A DNA stretch of 64,000 bases from positions 36,905,715 through 36,969,714 of the forward strand of contig OU452200.1 in the NCBI GenBank assembly GCA_911728435.2, given 5' to 3'. The position numbers and the translations under genes are program-made. The stretch's first letter is position 1. Each line of letters starts with the position of its first letter. Below, one piece after another: positions 10,887-24,100 of this stretch. The notes beneath the pieces were generated by a model. The model was given only the letters and a program-made list of their open reading frames with translations. It did no database searches and was not told where the DNA came from. The DNA is from Apoderus coryli. Lineage: Eukaryota; Arthropoda; Insecta; Coleoptera; Attelabidae.

Positions 10887-13800
10887 TCAATCTTCAGCAA
10901 CACTTGCTTCAGAAATTGTATGAATTATAATTTTACGCCTACTGTCGTATAGGAAATGATTTGTTTCAAATACTTTACTTTGATAGAACGGCTTGAGGTC
11001 GTGAATATCCAACTGTTTGGCCTGAAACATTAAATAGTCAAAACAATTCAGTTTCTGACATTTTCGAGCCTTTTACCTTGTCCATGAGATCCTTTTCATC
11101 GATTTCAATAGTGAACGCATCCATTTCATTCGTAGCTCTTTGGAATGTGAGTTGATCTTGCGCCAATTGTTTGAGAATGTAGAACAACAGCTCACTATGG
11201 TCTTTTTTGAATAACAGATAACGTTGAAATACCTGAAATCGAATTTACACAACAATTGTTGATATTGACCAGATGTAAGTTACTTACTTGTCTCATTGAC
11301 TTCATAACACTATATTTCTGCGTCTCGACAAAACTCTCCAACATCATTCTTACAGCCATATTCACATCGTCTTCCTGAACGTATTCGCGTAGATGCATTC
11401 GAGCATGTGCCTCGCTCATTCGAATTATACTTTCGATATGACGGACTGTGATCGGCAAACTTCCAGTCGCCTAAATGAAAAGTACAATTAAGAACATTCA
11501 AATAATACTAAAATCTCGAAACAGCACACATTACTACAAATACAACAATACAAAAAGTCACACTTACTAATAACAACAAGATGTTTTTGACGACATCTAT
11601 TGTTATTGCCTGCTCACACTAGATGTCGCCAAAAACATCTTGTTGTCATACATCACTCGTGCTACTATAAGCTCTTCGTCAATGTTGGAAATTTGGGTCA
11701 CACTGCCTGCCGATCACCACTGATGAGTTGTGGATCAACTGGTGCCAGCATGGTAATGTGAAGGAAATTCGCAACATAACTTACCAGTCTTGTTACATTA
11801 TGTAACAAGCAATTCATTAATAAACACTTACTAATGATTCCTGTCGAAGCTGGCTATAAATCTTCGCTACTTTATCCTGATCCATATTCTGTAATTTCGG
11901 ATGGATATTTTCTCTGGCATACACTAAATATTTCTTTAACATTTCCTGTGGTATTTGCATATCGTTATCCACTTCATTTGATCTTTCATCGTATTTTTTA
12001 GCTGGATGATGGCGAATGTGTGAGCCCACAACAAACCTGGCGAGGAAAATTCATATACACCTTGCCCCACAGAGATCTACATAGACAGTGGCACTTATCC
12101 AGGTATACCGTGTCAACCGTTGTAATTTGCAAAATATTTTCCAATTTTGTATGTAACAATATATAAGGTGGCCCATTTAAAATGGCAAGTTGACACCTAT
12201 TTCTGGTACAACAAAAAGTTCTTAAGACATTTTAGCTGATTTGACAGTAATATACCGGGTATTCCATTAAGGGTGGACAAGTAGCATATCTCAGGAAATA
12301 ATAGTCGTAAGACAATGGGGAAAAAAATTCTTTTAGGGAAATCGACAATGGGAAATCGCTGGAAATAGTTTTTTAGTTTCTAACTATACCGCTAGGGGGC
12401 GTAATAGATACATTAATGCGAAAAATGTATTTTTATTGAAAATTTCGCAATATAAGTTAGAAAAACAATACTACCACGGTAATTTTTATTGTGTGGCTTG
12501 AAATAAAGGCAGCAGGGAAGGACGAAATTTTACCTATGATAATGTGTATAACTTTGGTTTGGCTTAACCGAATTTATCAATCTAATTTTTGTGTAAGAAC
12601 TCAAGCCTGGCTGATGAAGAAAAAAAAGATTTCAAATCATAATTGTTTTTTGGGGCTCCGCTAGATGGCCATATTTGCATCGACTAAGGTTTTTTTGATT
12701 TTTCTTTAAAAACTTAAATGGAATGGATACAAATAATTTATCAAAAATGAAAAGTAAATTGAATTTGCAACAACAAAGTCCAAAATCGCACAGGAAAATC
12801 TATATTCGTTTGAGAGTTATGGCCAAAAGAATGTTGTTCACCAAAATTCGTTGAAAAATCATGTATCTTTAATTTTCGGTGACCAAGAATGCCATGGGAA
12901 CTTTATTAAACTGATAGTTTAACAAATAAAAATAATGAAAGATCCATTAAAATTTCCAAAATGCAGAGCTTTCATAAAGTTTGTTAAAAGAGGTAGATCT
13001 AGATACCCATGAAACAAAATTGGGAAATTTCCATGCATGGAGACAAATAAATAAACGCGAATATGCTGGTAAATACCCTGACCGAAGACACCATAGCAGA
13101 AAAGTGTTCCGTCGGTTAGCAGTCCGTTTACGACAAACGGGAAGTGTAAGAGTTGATCCAGTCCCGCTCAGAAGACGTCCAGTTAGCAGTGAAGATAATA
13201 TTATAAGCGTTCTTGCGTATTTGGAAGCGAATCCTCATGTAAGCGTCAGTGACATTTCTTCCGACTTAGGATTAAATCGCACTTCAGCATATTGGATTTT
13301 AAAATCTTTTAAAGTGCATCCTTACAGTATGGTTTTACATCAGGCACTTTCAGATGCCGATATTGACAAGAAGCGCCTATAGACTTTTGTTATTGGCTGA
13401 GAGATATGTGCACGGAAAACCCGCAATTTCTCTCACAAATTTTATGGACTGAGCCATTTTTTCTAGTTGTGGTAGTATTAATTTACACAATACCCATTAT
13501 TGATCACAAACAAATCCTCATTGGATGCCGGAAGTTGACCATCAAAGTAGATGGAGTGTAAACGTGTGGTGTGGAATCGTAGCAGGGTATTTAGCAGCAT
13601 ATTCGCGTTTATTTATTTGTCTCCATGCATGGAAACTTCCCAATTTTGTTTCATGGGTATCTAGATCTACCTCTTTTAACAAATTTTATGAAAGCTCTGC
13701 ATTTTGGTAATTTTAATGGATCTTTCATTATTTTTATTTGTTAAACTATCAGTTTAATACATTTTAAACCTATTTCTTGATTTCCCATGGCATTCTTGAT

Positions 13801-16800
13801 CACGGAAAATTAAAGATACATGATTTTTCAACGAATTTTGGTGAACAACATTCTTTTGGCCATAACTCTCAAACGAATAAAGATTTTCCTGTGCGGTTTT
13901 TGACTTTTTTGTTGCAAATTCAATTTACTTTTCATTTTTGATAAAATATTTGTATCATTCCATTCAAGTTTTTAAAGAAAAATCAAAAAAACCTTAGGCG
14001 ATGCAAATATCGCCATCTAGCGGAGCCCCAAAAAACAATTATGATTTAAAATATTTTTTTTCATCAGCAAGGCTTGAGTTCTTAAACAAAAATTAGATTG
14101 ATAAATTCGGTTAAGCCAAACCAAAGTTATAGACATTATCCTAGGTAAAATTTCGTCCTTCCCTGCTGCCTTTATTTCAAGCCTTACAATAAAAAGTGAT
14201 ACACCAAAAAGATGCGGAATCTCAGTAGCATTACCGTGGTAATATTGTTTTTCTAACTTATATTGCGAAATTTCCAATAAAAATGCATTTTTCGCATTAC
14301 TGTATCTATTACGCCCCCTAGCGGTATAGTTAGGAACTAAAAAACTATTTCCAGCGATTTCCCATGGTGAATTTCCCGAAAAGAGTTTTTTTCCCATTGT
14401 TTTACGACTATTATTTCCTGAGATATGCTACCTGTCCATCCTTAATGGAATACCCGGTACTGTCATAATGGTTGACACTTTGGAGAATCAGCAGAAGAGT
14501 GAAAAATAATAAATTTATGCAAATTAATTGCAGTTGGTGGATTGTTTTTTTTCAAGGAATCATGGCCTTCATTCACTTACTTGGCTAAATGTTGATCTGC
14601 GATTGGATCAATCTCATCTCTCACCACACACAATATGTCAAAACGTGACAGAATTGGATCGGAAAGATTGACGTTTTCCGCAAATGTCATACTGGCATCA
14701 TATCTGCCACCAATAGGGTTAGCCGCAGCTATAACTGAACATCGGGCTTGTAAACTGGTTACTATACCAGCTTTTGATATGGATATCGATTGTTGTTCCA
14801 TTGCCTCATGAATGGATGTCCTGTCTTGATCATTCATCTAAATAATTTAAATTTTAAATAAATATATTCCCTTCTCCTATTATGTTGACACAAACATTTA
14901 CATCGTAAACATTTCAGGAAAATATTGTTGAAAGCGAATTTGATAGTTTTACGATTTACCTTGTCGAATTCATCGATCAAACATACTCCTTGATCGGCCA
15001 GAACCAACGCACCAGCTTCTAACGTCCATTCTTTACTAACTGGATTCCGTCGTACGTACGCAGTTAACCCCACAGCACTAGCACCTTGACCTGTAGTGAA
15101 AACAGCTCTCGGTGCGATTTTTTCAACGAATTTCAAAAATTGCGATTTCGCGGTACCGGGATCTCCGCAGATAAACACATTGATATCGCCACGGATTTTA
15201 TGCTTGTGGCCTGAAATAAAAAAATAACCTTCATAGCTATAATATTGTCACGTATTTGGGGTTCTCGAATCCAAAAATTCAACAAAATTCGCTTATATAT
15301 ACATGCGTGTTAAACAGTAAAACTGCCGAATAATTTGGCCCAGACACAGATCCAATGTCTCTTCCTCACCACCATTACAATTTGTCTCACTTTCTAGAAG
15401 TCTCTGAGGCTAGTTTTGCAGCTTCAAATTGTATAGGGTACCTCAAAGCATCTTGCTTGCTATACATATTCTCGTTTACACCCATTGGCGAAAGTTTGTA
15501 TAGCAAACTGCTAGACAAACAGTAGGGGAGCGAGTGAATACTGTTAACATGCGAGCGATGTTAGTTTCACATTGTTGTAGTGTTTTGCCCATTTTCTACT
15601 GATGAATCACAGCTTTCTCTAGACAAGCCATGAACAGATAATGGCAACCCCGCAATCCGCTGAAGGCACATTAAAATCGACTAAGAACCAAGAAATCAGA
15701 AATAAAACAATCAGGTCGCTACCTAAATTTATTAATAATAATTCTTAAATATACGTACAAAAGACACTGCCTCCGCTTAGTTAGATATACGACAAACAAT
15801 ATATTGCAGGTTATACCCCGTCACTGCCGTACCGCTACAAACAAATCACTTTATTTTATTAACAAACAGTTTATGCGGTGTTGCAACTGCATGCAGCGCA
15901 GTACTCTCTTATGTAATAACAACGAATTTGAAAGTCGACAACGTATCATTGATGCATTTGCCGAGTATTTTGAGAGTGTGTTTGTGGCATCCTGTGGGGA
16001 CGATTCTGACATCAGCTCGCTTGCGGGGTTTTGTCGTAGTGATGTCTGCTTTGATGACATTACTGATGCAGAGATAATAAAAGCCTCGCGTAAGTTAAAG
16101 AACAAGTTCACTTCTGGCCCTGATAACATTCCTTCGTTTCTCGTGAAGGATACAATTGGAGTCCTTAGTGGTCCTCTTTCTATAATTTTTAATTTAATAG
16201 TTAAAACCAATCACTTCCCCTCGGTTTGGAAGACTGCTAAGGTTTGTCCTGTATTCAAGTGTGCCAATAGATCGCAGATAGAGAACTACAGGCCGATCTC
16301 TATTCTTTCCAATTATATATACAGGTGTTGGAGCACAGATGGTCTCTTACCAGCATGGATTCGTAACCGGAAGATCGACCGTTACAAACCTGGCCGTTTT
16401 CACGCAGTATGTCTCCGAAGCGTTGGACTCTCGAGGTCAGGTTGACGTCATATATACCGACTTCAGTAAAGCGTTCGATAGGATTGATCATTCGGTTTTG
16501 GTTACGAAGCTTCCTGCATTTGGATTAAGCTACTGTGCTATTCTATTGATAAAATCTTACATTAGCGGCAGAGATCAGTTTGTTTCTTATAACGGTTATA
16601 AATCAAGAAGCTACCATGCAACATCAGGAGTACCTCAAGGTTCGAATCTGGGACCACTACTGTTCAATCTTTTTATTAACGACCTGGGAAAGAATTTAAA
16701 ATCTGAAATATTGATTTTTGCTGATGATCTGAAGATCTACTCCACTGTGGACTCTGTTGACGACTGTCATGTTTTGCAAAACAGTCTGAACTTGGTCGGG

Positions 16801-19800
16801 GATTGGTGTGATGCTAATAATCTTATGCTGAACCCGGTGAAGTGTAAAGTTGTGTCATATACTAGGAGAACGTTCCCTATTGATTTTGAATAAGCGATTC
16901 ATGACGCTGCATTGTCACGTGTGGAAACTACCAGGGATCTTGGTGTTGTGTTCGATTCGCGCTTTACCTTCAACGAACACATGATAGGTAATGCATCCAA
17001 GGCATATGGTTACATCGTTAGAAATGGCAGATCTTTTCGCAATATTAATACGCTAAAAAAACTGTACTTCGCGTACGTCAGATCCAAACTTGAATATTGC
17101 TCTCTGATCTGGTATCCCTGCTATGGTTGTTACAAGCAAAACATCGAAGGAGTACAGCGCAAATTTTTGAAGTATCTTTGCTTTAAATCCGATGGTAGTT
17201 ATCCTGACCGTGGTGTGCCGTATGGCTATCTAACGGGCAGATTTGGTGTGCCATCATTGCAATTGAGGCGGGATCTTGCATGCATAAGCAATGTTGGTAA
17301 AGTGTTTAATGGCGTTATTGATTGTCCTGAGGTGCTTGAAGGATTCCATCTTACTGTTTCGCGAATAAACTCAAAAAACTACCAATTATTTCATTGTGAT
17401 AGAGCTCGAACAAATATTATGTTGAGGTCCTCATTGTCCACTATGTCTCGCACGTTTAATGTAGTGTGCCGAAATTGTGATTTGTTTCATGATACATTGA
17501 AACATATTTTGGCGGCCGCAGAACTTGTACTTGGTTGTGACGATTGAATTTGATTGTTTATATATTTTTTATGTTTATTTCTTTATTTATATCTCTATTA
17601 ATTTAATTTACTTCTGTTATGTCAAGTTATCAAGTTATTGATTGTCTTCTATATATTTATATTCTTTGTATTGATACTTTTGTGTGGTTGCTCTGTAACT
17701 GGAAATTTTCTGTTGAGCAATAAAGCATTTATTTATTTATTTATTATCTATGTGCTGGAACCAACTCAGTCTGGTGTCAACAGTAACTTCCAAAACCTCA
17801 GCAGACTGTGACCAAGGCAAGATGTGTTTCCAAAATGTACATCAAAGTTTAAAGAAAATGTAAATCTATTAAACTGAACTAAAACAGTTTTATTGTGGTT
17901 CACCATTAACCGGTTGTCATGGCGTCAGGAATCAAAAGCCTGTAGCGTGGACAAAATCTTACTCTGAAGGATCACAGGATCCCCATCAGACAATACCAAC
18001 GTGGTATCGTCCGCGAACGTAAATGTCTTTGCAAAAGAGAGGTGTTGAGGCAAGTCGTTCACAAAAAGTAAGAGAAGAGAACCTAAAACACTAACCCTGA
18101 GGCGTTCCGACACTTATTTTCTCATATTCAGATAAACTGGAGTCAATCCTAACACGAAATCACTTTGGTAGCAGAAGATTCACTCATTAGTATTACACAC
18201 AATACACTACTAGTTAGTATCCCTATAGGAATCCCGCCATTTTAACGGCCTGTCAGAGTCCACACAAATCACTTTATTTTATTAACAAACAGTTTACGCG
18301 GTGTTGCAACTTACACAAAATTTACACGATATATTTATACATACTTATCACTACTAGTTTGATAAAAAAAACTGTTTTAATTAAGCTCAATAAGCACTGA
18401 TTTAATTAGACCGCGCGTTACAAATGTAAACACAAACAATAGACTTGTATACCACGTTGCCAAATTTACTTGTTCATGTCTTGTCTAAAGGCTGGTGGCT
18501 ATTTTTCACATAACATGACAAAGAACGTTATTATATTTGGCAGTATTTTTGTCTTGATCACTCACCTGGATTCTTGGGCTCGCCACCAAACAACGCCAAA
18601 GCCAATCCGCGCTTAATATAATCGTGTCCAAAAATAGATGGCGCTATCGACGAAACAATCCTTTCCGCTATCCTGTGATCCTTACTCATCGCTATAATAG
18701 CACTAACATCATCATCTGTCAGTGATTGTACGATCTGTTTGCAATCCTTCACCAACAAATGATTACCGAATATCACTGTGGAAAACACTGGAAAACCGTT
18801 ATCGACGTTTAGTGAACCATCATAGCTGTTTGTGTAGATACCCGTAATGTCAATTTCGTCGCCCGGTTTACATCTGTCACACAGATCTGCTAATAGGACG
18901 CAGTCCTTCGAGCGCGGCACTCGGCCAGCTGGGATACGCCCTGGAGACTCTTGTAGAGTGATTTTTTGGTAATTGCGGTAAATCGTTTGTTCCATATTGA
19001 TCTAAATACAATAAATTGTTTTGAGGCTGCTAGAATGTTTTCCTTTCTGCTTACCAAAAATGGCCCACTACTTTGACATTCTGGACATGCGCCCGGTTGC
19101 ACTTCCTGTTCCTGCGTCTGCGCAAACGGTCCCAAAATGTAACCGCATCGGTTACAATCGAATTTCACCACAGAAAGTTGTGGCAGAACACCAGTTGTAG
19201 CGGTAACTACGCCTAAGGTTCTAACCAGCTGATTCACATGAAGCTTTCTGAAACAAACAAAAATTTTTACGGAATCGCAACGTTATTAGACACTAGACAT
19301 ACCTAAAGGTTCGAAGTTCCTCAATAAGCGGTAAATCCGATATTCGCACATGGATTTCGTTGGTAACGCGTTCGTAACTTGGATACATGGTAATTACGAT
19401 GTTTTTCGCTACTTCATCGAATATTTCCAACATTTGAAACGGCGCCTCTGGGAGAAAATATGCTAGAACATGTTCTGTGTTGGCTAAGTTTGGAAACTCT
19501 ACGTTAAAACTAGCCTGAAATTTAAAATGTTAAACAGTTCCGGAGCTGTCTTTAATTTTAAAATTTAGTACCTGATTATTTTCACACATTCGCTTTATCT
19601 TTTCCTTATAAACATAATGACCTTTACTATTAACAAATGTCCGCAAAAAATTCTTAAATCGATTCGCGATTTCAGTTCGAGGCCCCACCATCACAACCCA
19701 ATCTTTAATCGTATACCCTTTGGTGTCTTCCAAATTTTCAATAGACTCAATCATTTCAGCATCATCAATTTCACCTAAACGAAAAACAATAAATAATAAA

Positions 19801-20351
19801 GCTATAATTGTAGTCAACACCGGTACCTGTTGCCGCCTTCTCAGCCTGACGTCTCTTCCGTCTTGGGTCCTCTTCATCATCACTGGGTTCATAAAACAGT
19901 TCCCTATCATCACGTCGTAGTATACCAGCTTCTCGGTCACGCCGGCGTAACTCCTGTTCAGCTGCTGCTCGGTCTCCAATCGACATGACATCGTAATCAT
20001 CTTCGTCTAAAATTCGATCATCGTACCGATCGAGATGAGGCATTGGACGGTAGTCACTATATTAAAGAAATGATTAATTAAATTACAATAATGAATACAC
20101 TAAAATAAATACTTACTTCTCCATATTGTCTCCAAACAGTTCTTCTCCTTCGCCTTCATCTTCCATATCAAAATTGCCATCATCGCCAAGAAGGGCACCC
20201 TCATCTTCAAAAGGTGCAGGCGATGACCTATTTGAATGTGGCATGGGAGATTCATCATTCTGGTATAATTAGTAAGCTTTGTTTTAATCATTTATAACTC
20301 ATATATACTTAATAACTACATAATTCGGTTATTACATACCTCAACAGACAT
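10887..20351 (-). CDS. MCM2: DNA replication licensing factor MCM2 (13 exons)
   Basis: MCM2 is a subunit of the MCM2-7 replicative helicase, loaded at origins in the nucleus. Exons, in coding order: 20340-20351, 20117-20259, 19827-20056, 19572-19774, 19303-19514, 19055-19247, 18566-19001, 14960-15210, 14581-14837, 11832-12036, 11288-11470, 11077-11232 and 10887-11021. Every junction is GT..AG and phases match, giving 871 residues, close to the usual 880-900. The acidic N-terminus is followed by the MCM2 zinc finger (C298, C301, C321, C324), Walker A GDPGTAKS (492-499), Walker B CLIDEFD (553-559), the arginine finger SRFD (624-627) and the C-terminal winged-helix region. The first exon encodes only MSVE. 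Intron 7 (15211-18565) carries LINE sequence and intron 9 (12037-14580) a foldback transposon. It is divergent from DDX54. Confidence 0.96.
12255..14457 (+). mobile_element. foldback Tc1/mariner-like element B in MCM2 intron 9
   Basis: Same family and structure as element A: TA-flanked, ends CCGGGTATTCCATTAAGGGT, left arm 12255 to about 13080, right arm about 13583 to 14457, loop about 500 bp. A and B share the same internal junction after NVWCGIV, so the rearranged form itself has transposed. Small indels in the arms (for example missing codons near 12480) differ from A. It lies antisense to MCM2, so the MCM2 primary transcript contains both arms. Confidence 0.9.
12981..13590 (+). pseudogene. 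truncated transposase in foldback element B
   Basis: An open stretch to 13382 encodes the helix-turn-helix half of an IS630/Tc1-type transposase ([31 protein letters not shown]), nearly identical to element A. Homologous codons continue to [12 protein letters not shown] and NVWCGIV, and the inverted arm then begins. The second and third catalytic acids are missing. Confidence 0.8.
15841..15888 (+). repeat. 48-bp direct repeat, left copy
   Basis: Starts ACAAATCACTTTATTTTATT and recurs at 18264-18311 with one mismatch. The two copies bracket the LINE pieces of MCM2 intron 7 and may be an unusually long target-site duplication. Confidence 0.8.
15889..17756 (+). pseudogene. 5'-truncated Jockey/CR1-like LINE in MCM2 intron 7
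   Basis: A nearly whole reverse transcriptase domain is readable on the plus strand: [46 protein letters not shown] (motif A), [15 protein letters not shown] (motif B), [10 protein letters not shown] (motif C) and the C-terminal [11 protein letters not shown] region, ending at 17547. A frameshift or deletion near 16320 and a stop at 16891 break it. The 3' UTR ends with TTGAGCAATAAAGC followed by (ATTT)n at about 17745. The endonuclease domain is absent. It is antisense to MCM2. Confidence 0.85.
17757..18115 (-). pseudogene. LINE reverse transcriptase fragment
   Basis: On the minus strand [15 protein letters not shown] (motif B) is followed by [13 protein letters not shown] (motif C), then a stop and [12 protein letters not shown]. 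This is a different LINE lineage from the adjoining plus-strand copy and lies tail-to-tail with it inside MCM2 intron 7. Confidence 0.65.
18264..18311 (+). repeat. 48-bp direct repeat, right copy
   Basis: Matches 15841-15888 with one mismatch (TTATGCGG versus TTACGCGG). Confidence 0.8.
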
Positions 20352-21161
20352 TGTAAACGTAGGTATTTAAAATCCCTCTGATTACTAATCAGATACTAAA
20401 ATAAATTTTATATAAAATAATAGTTACGAAGGCTGAATCAATGCATTCGATTCCTAATTAAAATAGTACTCTTAATACTTAAAAATAACGAAAAAACATT
20501 CATTAAAACTAAAACATACAAAATAAACCGTAAACAATAAACAAAGTTATTTCTTATAAATTGGCGGCAAAGTTTGCATGTTGACATATGACAATACTAC
20601 AATTATTTGCTTTCCCTCTCCCACCAGTTGAATTGATATGAGGATATTCTGATATTCTTCAGATTCACTTCTAGTAGCTCAACATGAACAATGAGTTTTT
20701 TAAAGGCAACGTGCAATAAACTGGGAGTCAGTCCTCTCTGAAGAAGGATGGGGATGATTGCAATGACCTGATATTTGAAATAAAAAAAAGGCAGCGGAAG
20801 TAAAAAAATGTTAAAGCAAATTTACAAGTGAGTGAAAAATTGCTGATATTTCGCGTGAAGGAATAACAAAAACGTCTAAACGTTATTGGAATAAAACATA
20901 ATAAGGTAGAAATGTAGAGATAATATCGTCTCCATAGTACGTCGCATGTATCTAACCTGTTTGTGAATACCGGTTAGTGGCGTTATTGAATTAACTGATA
21001 CTGTAGTTAAAACGCATTATTGTGATTTTATGAATATCCCATCCTTAATGATATGCCAAAACATAACCTAAATCCCACCTAACCTCACTTTTCAGATTAA
21101 AAAAATTAGATCAGTTTGAAGAAGTGTGTTTTTAATACTGTTCTTCAAACGTACTTTTAAA
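20352..21161. promoter_or_regulatory. shared divergent promoter region MCM2 / DDX54
   Basis: About 0.8 kb lies between the two divergent start codons, with no other gene in it. On the minus strand TTTGCCGC at 20564-20571 matches the E2F consensus TTTSSCGC, about 210 bp upstream of the MCM2 ATG. E2F control of MCM genes is established in animals; use of this particular site is inference. I see no strong TATA box. Confidence 0.45.
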
Positions 21162-24100
21162 ATGTCTTTAATACGAGGGTTTGATGATCCTAATCAAGTC
21201 ACTAAACTAGATGACGATGATAATGATGAACCCATCAAAAAGAAAAATTCCAAGAAAAGCGGCGGTTTTCAATCTATGGATCTTAGCTTCAATATATTAA
21301 AGGGTATTACAAAACGAGGCTATAAACAACCTACTCCTATCCAAAGAAAGGTACCTAAAATCAGTGTTTACTATTAACTAACTTACAAGTATATTAAATT
21401 TTCAGGCAATTCCGTTGATTCTTGAAGGTAGAGATGTAGTCGCCATGGCTAGGACTGGAAGCGGAAAAACTGCTGCTTTTCTTATACCATTGTTTGAAAA
21501 ATTAAAAATTCGCAGTGCGAAAGCTGGTGCACGAGCTCTTGTTTTGTCACCAACTAGAGAACTCGCTCTGCAAGTAAGTTCAAAACTGATCTTTAAAACT
21601 ATATTTAGCTTATTGGTGTTTTTAAAATTTTTATAGACATTGAAATTCATAAAAGATATTGGTCGGTTTCTCGACCTCAAATCATCTGTAATTTTGGGTG
21701 GTGATTCTATGGAAGAACAATTCTCAGCTATTCATGGTAATCCTGATATTATTGTCGCGACGCCAGGGCGGTTTCTACATGTCTGTATGGAAATGGAACT
21801 AAAATTAGACAGCGTAGAATATGTGGTATGTTAAAATCATGCTGAATTAGAGTTTTAGTAAGGTTATTTAAATTTCTAGGTATTTGATGAGGCTGATCGT
21901 TTATTTGAAATGGGTCTTAGTGAACAGTTGACAGAAATTATCGCAAGACTACCGGATGCCCGCCAGACTGTTTTGTTCTCTGCTACGCTACCGAAATTAT
22001 TAGTGGAATTCGCTAAAGCTGGTCTAAGCGATCCTGTGTTAATTAGGTAGGAACAATTATTGATTGATCATTGCTATTTTTAAATTCTTAAATATTACTT
22101 GAATCACTTAGGTTAGATGTAGAATCGAAACTCCCTGATCAACTACAACTTTGGTACTTCACTGTAAGACCCAATGAGAAATTAGCAGCTCTTTTAGTGC
22201 TTTTAAAGTCTGTGATTAATCCAAAAGAACAAACAATTGTTTTTGCAGCTACAAAGCATCATGTGGAGTATTTGCATACGGTAAGAACCGATCCCATTTT
22301 CTCAGCAACGTTTAAATGTTACCTAATTGCTTCCATTTTAGATTTTGGACCGGTTTGGTATTACCAACACTTATATTTACTCGAATCTGGATCCAGCGGC
22401 GCGTAAAATCCACGCAGCTAAATTCAGTACTGGGAGAGTTAAGGTTTTGATAGTTACGGATGTGGCTGCTAGAGGTATTGATATACCACAGTTGGATAAT
22501 GTCATTAACTATAATTTTCCTGCAAAGGCAAAGTTGTTTTTACACAGAGTTGGTAAGTTTAACATTTTTTATACTTATGCAATGTCAATCACAACATTCT
22601 CATTAGCAAGCTTAAGAGGTTTTCATTTTCTAAAGATCTGGCAGGATTTCTACGATCCTATCTAACAGGGAGGACACTACTACTTTGTACGCTTTATATC
22701 TTCCTCTAGAGTACCTCAGGTATCCATTTTGGGACCACTGTTTTTCACACTCTATCATATTGACGCCTCCTAATTTGGTATGCATTTGCGCATGACGTCA
22801 CGTTGTGATAAATTCTCAAATATGCGCAAGGTAGATTGTTTTATCGGAGTCGTATAGGCGGTTTGGCCTCCCCTCACTTCGACCTGCAGAAGATCCTTTG
22901 TGAATGACTCTAATCTATGAATTGCCCAGCTGTCCCACACTTTTCATAATGTTGATGATTTCTCTGGGGGCTAAATTCCTTGCCTCGTCGGGTGTTAGGG
23001 TCACCCCTCCAAGGTGTTTTAGCCTTTTGCAGAAAAGTGCCATGCATTCGCAGAGCACGTGTTCTGTTGTCTCTGTTACGTCTTCGCAATACCGACAAGT
23101 GTCGTCCTCGGTTAGGCCCATCTTTTTGAGATGGTACTTCACTGGGTGGTGTCCCGTAAAAAGGCCTGTAATTCGCCTTAGGTCGCTTCTCTCCAGTTGG
23201 ATAAGCTTGCCTGCGTTGGCCTCTGAAGGTTTGATAAACTTTTTTGATTGTCTTAGTCCTGGAGTGTTTCTCCAGTAGGACTTAAGTTTTTCCTTCATAT
23301 GGCTTTTTGGAAGGCCAAAGATGGGTTCCGGGCCGCAGAACGGAGCGTTTGCGCACTCTTTTTCAAGTTGGTCCGCCGCTTCGTTCCCCTCTATGCCTTC
23401 ATGTCCTGGCACCCATGTCAGAGTAATCTTTTTCCCCTGAGCTGCCAGTTGCTTTAGGGTCTGTTTGCATTCCCATGCTAGCTTTGACGTGAAGGTGTAA
23501 GACCTCAGTGCTTTTAACGCAGCTTGACTGTCTGCCATAATATTGATCTGCCGTTCCGGGATGACTCTCTGCAGGCATTCTTGAGCACAACGATTAATAG
23601 CGTTGATCTCTGCTTGGAATATAGTAGGTCTTTTCCCGAGAGGGGATGCGCAAGGTACACATTATAATTGGAAAACGTCGAAGTTTAATTATAAGTTTTG
23701 AAGTTAGTATTTTATTTATTGTTTGAAATATACTTTTAGTGCCAAAGAACACATTCCTTATGTAAATATAAAAAATATTAAAAAATGAAAGGACGCTTTA
23801 TGGTTGGAAAGTATAAAAATTAATATACAATTTTTAATTATTATTGCTTTAATTTTAGTTTTAGCATAGATTAAGGTTTGTTTAATCTATGGTTTAGATA
23901 TCCAAAAAACCAACCCATTAGCGTCTTTTTTCAAGGCACAATGTTTTGCTGATGTATATCTTAACAATTCGTGCTTTAAATTACGTTCATATTCACATTC
24001 ATTAAAATGCTTATCACAAACACGAGTGAATTTAATATTAAAACAGTCCTTGCATCCACCTGCATTTTCTTGTCTTTCGGAAAGCTGAAAAACTTGGTAC

